NCBI GenBank assembly: GCA_022648295.1
Contig: JALCME010000002.1
Span: 1 to 64,000 of the forward strand
DNA length: 64,000 bases
DNA from: Bacteroides sp.
GTDB taxonomy: Bacteria > Bacteroidota > Bacteroidia > Bacteroidales > Bacteroidaceae
Direction: 5' to 3'
Below the pieces are notes generated by a model. It was not told the DNA's origin, did not search any database, and worked only from the letters and a program-made list of their open reading frames with translations. The first letter of the stretch is position 1, and every line of letters begins with the position of its first letter. Below, one piece after another: positions 18,624-25,216 of this stretch. Both the position numbers and the translations under genes were made by a program.

Positions 18624-19226
18624 TTATTCTTCCACACTAACTAACTTAACATCAAAAGTCAAAGCGGAATAACCTGGAATGCTTCCACTATCGCTAGCCC
18701 CATAAGCTAGATCCCAAGGGATATAAAGCATCCACCGTTCACCCGTACGCATATATTGCAAGGCTGCTACCCAGCCACTAATGACTCCCGATACAGAGAA
18801 AGTACTGGTTGAATCAAAATCTGTAGGATTTTTGCCTGCTGTAAAGTCGTGATCAAGTACACTGTAACCCTCAAAATTACTATCAAAACGATCTCCTGTG
18901 ATCAACGTCCCATAATAATATACATTGACCCGCTCTGTATAAAGAGGGCGCCTGCCTTCCGGATTCGCCTCAATCTTCTCGCAATAAATAGGCAGGTTTC
19001 CGCTAGTCGCAACCGGTATAGTAAACAATTTCCCTACAGGCATAGCTGCGGCAGCTTCGGCTGTTTCCACAGCAGTAGGACTCAACGCCTTAATTGAATC
19101 AATAAAAGCTTCATTACGGGCCTGCCAGTCATGGTACTTACCCACTTCTGTTGATTCACTACAAGCAACCAACAAAGCGGATAACAAGAGCAGACAAGGT
19201 AAGAATATTAATTTAGGTTTCTTCAT
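18624..19226 (-). CDS. FKBP-type peptidyl-prolyl isomerase lipoprotein
   Basis: 200 residues. The N-terminus is a lipoprotein signal (LLLLSALLVACSES, lipobox Cys about residue 22). The C-terminal half holds FKBP elements: VYYYGTLITGDRFDSN, VISGWVAALQYMRTGERWMLYIPWDLAYG and a final ALTFDVKLVSVE. The enzyme would assist protein folding, anchored in the periplasm. It follows the glycyl-tRNA synthetase gene by 35 bases on the same strand and is probably co-transcribed with it. The substrate is unknown. Confidence 0.88.
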   Translation of the reverse strand: MKKPKLIFLPCLLLLSALLVACSESTEVGKYHDWQARNEAFIDSIKALSPTAVETAEAAAAMPVGKLFTIPVATSGNLPIYCEKIEANPEGRRPLYTERVNVYYYGTLITGDRFDSNFEGYSVLDHDFTAGKNPTDFDSTSTFSVSGVISGWVAALQYMRTGERWMLYIPWDLAYGASDSGSIPGYSALTFDVKLVSVEE

Positions 19227-19261
19227 CTATTATTTTATGTTACATCATGTACAACATCTAT

Positions 19262-20803
19262 TTATTGCAACGTCTTCAACAAGGAAGTAAGACTAACCCG
19301 ATCAGCAATAATACCATTCAAATCGGCAATAGGTACACGTTCCTGCTGCATGGTATCACGATTACGCAAGGTCACGCTATTATCTTCCATTGTCTGGTGG
19401 TCAACGGTCACACAATATGGCGTTCCAATAGCATCCTGACGGCGGTAGCGTTTACCGATGCTGTCCTTCTCATCGTATTGGCAGTGGAAGTGGAACTTCA
19501 GAGCATCAATGATTTCACGCGCCTTCTCGGGCAGACCGTCTTTTTTTACCAAAGGCATTACAGCCAGTTTTACCGGAGCTAATGCTGCAGGCAGTTTCAG
19601 GACAACGCGACTCTCTCCATTTTCCAATTGCTCTTCACAATAAGAAGCCGACATCACGCTAAGGAACATACGGTCTACACCTATTGAAGTCTCAATGACA
19701 TACGGGGTGTATGATTCGTTCAGTTCCGGATCGAAATATTTGATGCTCTTACCGGAGAATTTCTCATGTTGCGACAAGTCGAAGTTGGTACGGCTATGAA
19801 TGCCTTCCACTTCCTTAAAGCCAAACGGCATCAGGAACTCAATATCGGTAGCTGCATTAGCATAATGAGCCAATTTCTCATGGTCGTGATAACGGTAGTG
19901 GTCATCACCAAAGCCTAAAGCCTTATGCCATTTCAAGCGGGTCTCTTTCCACTTCTTAAACCAATCCAGTTCCGTTCCGGGCTTTACAAAGAACTGCATT
20001 TCCATCTGCTCAAACTCACGCATACGGAAGATAAACTGACGGGCTACAATCTCATTACGGAAAGCTTTACCGATCTGGGCTATACCAAAAGGTATCTTCA
20101 TACGCCCCGTCTTCTGTACATTCAGGTAGTTTACAAAAATCCCCTGAGCCGTCTCGGGACGAAGATAAATCTTCATGGAACCATCGGCAGTAGACCCCAT
20201 TTCAGTGGTAAACATCAGATTGAACTGACGGACTTCCGTCCAGTTCTTGGTACCGCTGACAGGACAAACAATCTCTTCATCCAGAATAATCTGACGGAGT
20301 TCATCCAAGTCGGTTGCATTCATAGCCTTTGCATAGCGTTCATGTAAGGCATCGCGTTTGGCCTGATGCTCCAGCACACGAGGATTGGTATTACGGAACT
20401 GCGCTTCATCAAAAGCTTCTCCAAAACGTTTAGCAGCCTTAGCCACTTCCTTATCTATCTTATCGTCGTATTTGGCAATCTGATCTTCTATCAACACATC
20501 GGCACGGTAACGTTTCTTTGAATCGCGGTTGTCTATCAACGGATCATTGAAGGCATCGACATGCCCTGAAGCTTTCCAGATCGTGGGGTGCATAAAGATA
20601 GCGGAATCAAGTCCCACAATATTTTCGTGCAACAGCACCATGCTTTGCCACCAATATTGTTTAATATTGTTTTTCAATTCCACACCCATCTGTCCGTAGT
20701 CGTAAACAGCTCCTAATCCATCATAGATTTCGCTGGAAGGAAACACAAAACCATATTCCTTACAGTGCGATACAAGTTTCTTAAAAACGTCTTCTTGTGC
20801 CAT
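19262..20803 (-). CDS. glyQS: Glycine-tRNA ligase, alpha2 type
   Basis: 513 residues, the usual length of the single-chain dimeric class II enzyme of Bacteroidetes and Gram-positives. Visible landmarks are EIYDGLGAVYDYGQMG near the N-terminus, class II motif 2 in GKAFRNEIVARQFIFRMREFEQME, and motif 3 with SIGVDRMFL. The C-terminal anticodon-binding domain (about 410-510) contains KLAVMPLVKK and KRYRRQDAIGTPYCVTVD. It charges tRNA-Gly with glycine in the cytoplasm. A TATCTTTG box lies 45 bases upstream of the start. The FKBP gene follows. Confidence 0.97.
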   Translation of the reverse strand: MAQEDVFKKLVSHCKEYGFVFPSSEIYDGLGAVYDYGQMGVELKNNIKQYWWQSMVLLHENIVGLDSAIFMHPTIWKASGHVDAFNDPLIDNRDSKKRYRADVLIEDQIAKYDDKIDKEVAKAAKRFGEAFDEAQFRNTNPRVLEHQAKRDALHERYAKAMNATDLDELRQIILDEEIVCPVSGTKNWTEVRQFNLMFTTEMGSTADGSMKIYLRPETAQGIFVNYLNVQKTGRMKIPFGIAQIGKAFRNEIVARQFIFRMREFEQMEMQFFVKPGTELDWFKKWKETRLKWHKALGFGDDHYRYHDHEKLAHYANAATDIEFLMPFGFKEVEGIHSRTNFDLSQHEKFSGKSIKYFDPELNESYTPYVIETSIGVDRMFLSVMSASYCEEQLENGESRVVLKLPAALAPVKLAVMPLVKKDGLPEKAREIIDALKFHFHCQYDEKDSIGKRYRRQDAIGTPYCVTVDHQTMEDNSVTLRNRDTMQQERVPIADLNGIIADRVSLTSLLKTLQ

Positions 20804-20847
20804 CGTTTTATATACTTTTTGATATTGTATTTACTCTAAAATCGGCA

Positions 20848-20855
20848 CAAAGATA
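20848..20855 (-). promoter_or_regulatory. Bacteroides -7 box for glyQS
   Basis: TATCTTTG on the minus strand matches TAnnTTTG. It sits 45 bases upstream of the glyQS start. No clear TTTG element is seen about 20 bases further upstream. Confidence 0.6.
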
Positions 20856-21019
20856 GAGATTTATATCGGATACTCGATACTCAGGGTATTAATTTATCTT
20901 ATATGAATAGCTTTACAAACAATATGGAATGGGATAACCTTTCCTCTTTCTTTATTGGCTTTTGCCGGCAGGTAAAATAAATGTCCCCGACTTTATGATC
21001 TTAGCGATTAAAAATGTTG

Positions 21020-21027
21020 TACTTTTG
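21020..21027 (+). promoter_or_regulatory. Bacteroides -7 box for the EamA transporter gene
   Basis: TACTTTTG matches TAnnTTTG. Transcription would begin near 21034, so the ATG at 21014 lies inside the promoter and cannot be the start; this supports the ATG at 21047. Confidence 0.65.
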
Positions 21028-21046
21028 CATCCAAATTAAACACGAT

Positions 21047-21976
21047 ATGCCATACTTGGGTGAAGTACTTTCGCTGGGTGTTGCCGTTTCATGGACCGCA
21101 ACGGCTCTTTTTGCAGAAACCGGTAGCAAACGCCTGGGAGCTTTACAGTTGAATGTAATCCGCATGACGCTTTCCTTGCTCATGCTAGCACTTACTTTGT
21201 GGTGGTTCACGGGGTCTCCCTTCCCCCTTTATGCCGATGCCAAAACGTGGTTTTGGTTATCATTATCCGGTTTTGTGGGATATGTCTTAGGAGATTACTG
21301 CCTTTTCAATGCATACGTACTTATCGGTTCCCGCTTCGGACAGTTGTTTATGACACTAGCCCCTATTGCAGCCGCTTTCTCGGGATGGATCATCTTGGGG
21401 GAATGTCTGTCCTTACAAACCGTTATCGGAATGCTGGTCACTATTACCGGTATAGGTATCTCAATATTCAACCGAAAGACTTCGCACCGGATTGGTTTAA
21501 AATTGCCTTTGAGGGGTGTTTTACTCGGAATAGGAGCCGGCGTGGGTCAGGGTGTGGGACTGGTATTGAGTAAAGTAGGCATGAATTATTACGAAATGAG
21601 CATCCCCGACGGTATGGAAGAGGTCACCAACCTGCTTCCTTTTGCATCCACTTTTATCCGGGCCATTATCGGGGCATTGGGATTTATTTTGGTCATGGGC
21701 TATCAGAAGCAGTTCCATACGCTTGCCTCTGCAAGACACGACAGAAAAGGAATGGGAGCTGCGCTGGGAGCAACCATCTTCGGACCGTTCGTAGGAGTTT
21801 CTTTTTCACTGATGGCTGTGCAATACACCAAAGCCGGCATAGCATCCACCTTAATGGCACTGACTCCCATTTTTATCTTGCTTCCGGCTCATCTTCTATT
21901 TAAGCAGAAGATAACTCTCAAGGAAATAGCAGGCGCCATAATCAGCGTTTTAGGGGTTTCGCTTTTCTTTCTCTAA
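21047..21976 (+). CDS. EamA/DMT-family transporter
   Basis: 309 residues from the ATG at 21047 (an in-frame ATG at 21014 overlaps the promoter). Ten hydrophobic segments in two repeated halves, each starting with a conserved pattern (GEVLSLGVAVSWTATALFAE and LRGVLLGIGAGVGQGVGLVLSK), define the two EamA domains of the drug/metabolite transporter superfamily. Such proteins export or import small metabolites across the inner membrane; the substrate cannot be read. It is a single gene with its own promoter, divergent from glyQS. Confidence 0.88.
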   Translation: MPYLGEVLSLGVAVSWTATALFAETGSKRLGALQLNVIRMTLSLLMLALTLWWFTGSPFPLYADAKTWFWLSLSGFVGYVLGDYCLFNAYVLIGSRFGQLFMTLAPIAAAFSGWIILGECLSLQTVIGMLVTITGIGISIFNRKTSHRIGLKLPLRGVLLGIGAGVGQGVGLVLSKVGMNYYEMSIPDGMEEVTNLLPFASTFIRAIIGALGFILVMGYQKQFHTLASARHDRKGMGAALGATIFGPFVGVSFSLMAVQYTKAGIASTLMALTPIFILLPAHLLFKQKITLKEIAGAIISVLGVSLFFL

Positions 21977-22170
21977 TGTTCCTTACCGATATTGTGGCGC
22001 CTATCCTTGTGATGCACTTATCTCGCGTTTCTCCTGATTAGCCAAGCCTTTCCTCATCAGGGAATATAAAAAGCCTTACGGTTATCCTACAATAAAACCG
22101 AGAACTGCCTGCATATACGAGCGGGAGCAATATTTTTTCATCAACCTATCATAAAATAAATAGAAAGCAT

Positions 22171-22178
22171 TATATTTG
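22171..22178 (+). promoter_or_regulatory. Bacteroides -7 box for the XRE regulator gene
   Basis: TATATTTG matches TAnnTTTG and ends 24 bases before the ATG at 22203. No upstream TTTG is evident. Confidence 0.6.
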
Positions 22179-22202
22179 CATATTATATGATGTATTGAGT
22201 GT

Positions 22203-22523
22203 ATGACAAAGAACACGATGGGTACTAAACTACCTCGAAAGCTGGAACAGAAGATGCAAGCAGTGGGAGAGCAGATCAAGCTGGCTCGCCTGCGTCGAAA
22301 CTTAAGTGTGGCACAAGTCGCCGAACGTGCGACCTGTTCACCTTTGACGGTATCGCGCGTTGAAAAAGGAGTACCCACTGTGGCTATCGGAATCTACGTA
22401 CGTGTGTTGTATGCTCTGCAACTGGATGATGACATCCTGTGGCTTGCCAAAGAAGATACGTTGGGTAAGGCGTTGCAGGACTTGAATCTGAAAAAGCGGG
22501 AACGGGCATCGAAAAAGAAGTAG
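22203..22523 (+). CDS. XRE-family helix-turn-helix regulator
   Basis: 106 residues. Residues 21-75 (GEQIKLARLRRNLSVAQVAERATCSPLTVSRVEKGVPTVAIG) are a Cro/C1-type helix-turn-helix of the kind found in HipB-like antitoxins; the C-terminus is lysine/arginine-rich. Alternative start at 22218. No hipA-like kinase gene follows; instead an AlbA_2/ATPase-like gene starts 72 bases downstream. It may regulate itself and that neighbour. The HTH is clear, the target is not. Confidence 0.8.
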   Translation: MTKNTMGTKLPRKLEQKMQAVGEQIKLARLRRNLSVAQVAERATCSPLTVSRVEKGVPTVAIGIYVRVLYALQLDDDILWLAKEDTLGKALQDLNLKKRERASKKK

Positions 22524-22595
22524 ACTATCTGGTGAGAGCTTGAAGTCTGATGCAGTTTATATTCCGACAAACAATAAACATTAAGAGACAAAGAT

Positions 22596-24092
22596 ATGGC
22601 ATTACCAATAAATATAGAAGATTTACTGCTCCGGAATAAAGTGGAAGGCAATCGTGTGGAGTTCAAAAAGGGTTGGAATCCAACGAGTATATACCACAGT
22701 ATTTGCGCCTTTGCCAACGATTTGGATAATCTTGGCGGAGGCTACATTATTATTGGTGTTGAAGAAGAAAACGGTATGCCCAAACGTCCGGTCTCCGGCA
22801 TACCAACTGAACAGCTGGATAAGATTCAACAACAGATGGTCGGCTTCAATAATCTGTTTGCTCCATATTATCTGCCACGTGTATCAGTAGAAGAAATGGA
22901 CGGTACGAATGTTGTTGTGATATGGGCACCTATCGGTGTCAACCGTCCATACTCTATCCGGTTGGATGTAACAAATAACAATGACAAGCGGGAGGCTTTC
23001 TACGTTCGCTCCGGAACAAGCAGCATTATTGCCAAAGGCGAAGTCCTTAGTGAACTACGCGATATGGCCAGCCGTATACCGTTCGATAGTCGTGGAAATC
23101 CTGATATTAAAGAGAATGACATTGACTTTGTATTGATCCGGGAATACCTACAAATAGTGAATAGCCGAATGGTGAATGAGCTGAAATATATTAGCACAAT
23201 GGATTTACTTGAACGGATGGATTTACTAACAGGCCCGACGGAGCAACAGATGATAAAGAACGTAGCGGCTATGATGTTCTGTAACCATCCTGAGAAATTT
23301 TTCCCTTACACGCAAATATCTGTTGTCGTTTTCCCTGAAGGTAAAATACAAAATCCAAATCGTTTTTCCGAAAAGACGTTCAAAGGCTCTGTTCCAACGA
23401 TTATCAGGGGAGCCATGCAGTACCTAAAAGATGTTGTTATCATGGAATACGTCTTGAAGCCCAAGGACAGGATGCAATCGGAACGTTGGTTTAATTATCC
23501 CTATCAAGCATTGGAAGAGAGCGTTGTTAATGCGATGTATCATCGCGATTATCAAGAGCAACAGGAAGTTGAGATTACCGTAGAACCGGATGGGATAAGA
23601 ATATTGAGCCTTTCCGGTCCAGACCGCTCTATATCCAACGAAGCCTTGGAAGAATGTAGCAATCTCCACTCACGCAGATATAGAAACAATAGGCTCGGTG
23701 ATTTCTTGAAAGAATTAGATCTAACAGAAGGTCGTTGCACTGGCATTCCAACAATACAAGACGAACTTACCAGAAACGGTTCTCCTCGCGCTTCCATTGA
23801 AACAGATAGAGATAGAAGCTACTTTCTCATGTTTATTCCAGTACATGAGGGCTGTGGAAATGTAGTTAAGATCAATGAAATTGCCCAAAGATTGCCCAAA
23901 GATTGCCCAAAGATTGCCCAAAGAACGTTAGAGATGATAATCCAAAATCCTAATATAACTATTGAGCAATTAAGTGAAAAGCTGTCTTTATCCGAAAGAA
24001 CTATAAAAAATCGTTTATCTTTACTAAAGAAGGAAGGCTTTATTATTCGCGCCGGTAGTAAAACAAAAGGATATTGGGTAGTAAATAGCTAA
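22596..24092 (+). CDS. AlbA_2 (Schlafen-like) putative DNA-binding/ATP-binding protein with winged helix
   Basis: 498 residues. Residues 8-140 are an AlbA_2 domain (VEGNRVEFKKGW, FANDLDNLGGGYIIIGVEE). Around 300-390 is the divergent HATPase block (ALEESVVNAMYHRDY, followed by GIRILSLSGPDRSISNE). The last 60 residues (TIEQLSEKLSLSERTIKNRLSLLKKEG) form a winged helix. Between the ATPase and the winged helix the linker is encoded by four exact 11-bp tandem repeats at 23880-23923. Proteins of this type in Bacteroidetes are common but poorly characterised; they are thought to be regulators or defence-related. The XRE gene upstream may be its partner. Confidence 0.82.
   Translation: MALPINIEDLLLRNKVEGNRVEFKKGWNPTSIYHSICAFANDLDNLGGGYIIIGVEEENGMPKRPVSGIPTEQLDKIQQQMVGFNNLFAPYYLPRVSVEEMDGTNVVVIWAPIGVNRPYSIRLDVTNNNDKREAFYVRSGTSSIIAKGEVLSELRDMASRIPFDSRGNPDIKENDIDFVLIREYLQIVNSRMVNELKYISTMDLLERMDLLTGPTEQQMIKNVAAMMFCNHPEKFFPYTQISVVVFPEGKIQNPNRFSEKTFKGSVPTIIRGAMQYLKDVVIMEYVLKPKDRMQSERWFNYPYQALEESVVNAMYHRDYQEQQEVEITVEPDGIRILSLSGPDRSISNEALEECSNLHSRRYRNNRLGDFLKELDLTEGRCTGIPTIQDELTRNGSPRASIETDRDRSYFLMFIPVHEGCGNVVKINEIAQRLPKDCPKIAQRTLEMIIQNPNITIEQLSEKLSLSERTIKNRLSLLKKEGFIIRAGSKTKGYWVVNS
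23880..23923 (+). repeat. Four tandem copies of an 11-bp unit inside the AlbA_2 gene
   Basis: ATTGCCCAAAG occurs four times head to tail with no mismatch. Because 11 is not a multiple of three, gain or loss of one copy would shift the frame and remove the C-terminal winged helix. It encodes the linker IAQRLPKDCPKIAQR. Confidence 0.95.
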
Positions 24093-24113
24093 CTAAAGTT
24101 TCTTCAGTTAGCT
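24087..24113 (+). terminator. Hairpin overlapping the AlbA_2 gene stop
   Basis: AGCTAACT (24087-24094) pairs with AGTTAGCT (24106-24113) around an 11-base loop, followed by TTAATCATTG. The stem is short and the T-run weak, so termination is only likely. The rest of 24114-24283 shows nothing recognisable. Confidence 0.45.
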
Positions 24114-24283
24114 TTAATCATTGTTTCTGTTTCCCGCTTGCGATCACAGAAATATTCAGGACTGTAATATCCTGTAATAAGGAATGGATTGTTTGGCTTC
24201 ATAGTGCTACAATTTAGTCATTACACCAATTACGTTACGCAAATTACGCAATAAGATATTAAACAACCAAATATAAGTGCTTC

Positions 24284-24829
24284 TTATTCAACACTCCCGT
24301 AATTACCGTTCACTTCACCGGCATCTTCATCCCTACTCTCCTGATCCTTTTCATCGCTTATTTCTCTACTATCCTCACTCGTCTCATCAGCCTGCTTCAT
24401 TGCCGGAGTCAACAGGTTTTCGGGCATATAATACTTGAAAGGAATGCGAAAACATTTTATTCTTTTCAGTCGGGCAGACAAATTCCGGTCGGCCACAAAA
24501 TAGACACGCGAAACGGATACTTCCGAAGGAGTGACTTCTTCGGGATGATCGAAGCCCTTGCTCTTCAACGCAGTCTGGAATGTACCGAATCCACGGATAG
24601 TGACGGACTGCCCCGTACTAAGGAGGTATTCCACCGTAGCCGCTAGTTCCGTCAAAATGCCCTCTACCTGTCCACGGTTGAATCCACTTCGTTTTTCAAT
24701 CCATTCGGCAAGTTCTTTTTCGTTCACTCCCCCACGGGACTGTAACTTTTTAGGAACGGCATACCACTGCTCTTTCCGCTCGCCGGAAGTTAAATCCGCT
24801 TTCTTTCGTACTAAATAAGGAATAGACAT
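24284..24829 (-). CDS. HU-like DNA-binding protein with acidic tail
   Basis: 181 residues. Residues 1-125 fit the Bacteroidetes HU-like family: VRKKADLTSGERKEQWYAVPKK, then a helical pair, then TIRGFGTFQTALKSKG, the HU beta-arm-like segment. From about residue 145 the chain is an acidic, low-complexity tail (DETSEDSREISDEKDQESRD). HU proteins bend and compact DNA; in Bacteroides many such genes are scattered and of unknown purpose. It has a well-formed promoter at 24997-25027 and three regularly spaced palindromes in its leader, suggesting autoregulation. It is divergent from parC. Confidence 0.85.
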   Translation of the reverse strand: MSIPYLVRKKADLTSGERKEQWYAVPKKLQSRGGVNEKELAEWIEKRSGFNRGQVEGILTELAATVEYLLSTGQSVTIRGFGTFQTALKSKGFDHPEEVTPSEVSVSRVYFVADRNLSARLKRIKCFRIPFKYYMPENLLTPAMKQADETSEDSREISDEKDQESRDEDAGEVNGNYGSVE

Positions 24830-24918
24830 CGCTTTAAATAGGTTATGTGATTAATCTTAATATGTTATATGATTGATCCGAAGTTCCCTGCTGCTGCACC
24901 CTAAAGCATAAACTTACC

Positions 24919-24976
24919 ACACCCGGGTGTTGAGCATCCTCACATCCGGATGTCGAGCTGTATGACACCCGGGTGT
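24919..24976. promoter_or_regulatory. Three 12-bp palindromes at exact 23-bp period
   Basis: ACACCCGGGTGT (24919-24930), ACATCCGGATGT (24942-24953) and ACACCCGGGTGT (24965-24976) are each perfect palindromes, separated by 11-base spacers. The outer two extend to a 16-bp inverted repeat (TACCAC... with ...GTGGTA). The block lies between the HU-like gene and parC, 14 or more bases downstream of the HU-like promoter, so it falls in that gene's leader. It looks like a triple operator for a dimeric protein, or a leader hairpin. Apart from this block and the two promoters, the 24830-25216 gap shows nothing else. Confidence 0.8.
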
Positions 24977-24996
24977 GGTAGGATTGGCAGTAAGAG

Positions 24997-25027
24997 CAAA
25001 AATAGATCATAATAGGCAGAAAACAAA
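24997..25027 (-). promoter_or_regulatory. Promoter of the HU-like gene
   Basis: On the minus strand TTTG at 25024-25027 is followed after 19 bases by TATTTTTG at 24997-25004. Spacing and both boxes fit the Bacteroides -33/-7 consensus. The transcript would have a leader of about 160 bases containing the three palindromes. Confidence 0.75.
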
Positions 25028-25153
25028 AGGAATAAGAATAAAAAACAAATTCGCGATAAAATACTGAAAACAAAAAGCAGTATAATCCTCCCGTTCATCG
25101 AGTAATATCATGCTTTTTCCAACTAATTTAGTAGTTTTCCCCAATAAAATTTG

Positions 25154-25161
25154 TATTTTTG
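25154..25161 (+). promoter_or_regulatory. Bacteroides -7 box for the parC gene cluster
   Basis: TATTTTTG matches TAnnTTTG and lies 56 bases upstream of the parC start. Confidence 0.65.
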
Positions 25162-25216
25162 CGTTCAACTGAAACTTCTCTGAAGTTACTATAGAATAGA
25201 CAATCCCCGGATAGAT

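Noticed and set aside
21014..21046. Upstream ATG for the EamA transporter
   Set aside because: It overlaps the TACTTTTG promoter box, so it would not be in the transcript.
22203..22523. HipB of a hipBA toxin-antitoxin pair
   Set aside because: The downstream gene is AlbA_2/ATPase-like, not a HipA kinase; only the helix-turn-helix is shared.
24919..24976. Regular palindromes as a CRISPR array
   Set aside because: Only three 12-base units with 11-base spacers and no cas genes; far too short and the repeats are palindromic operators in form.
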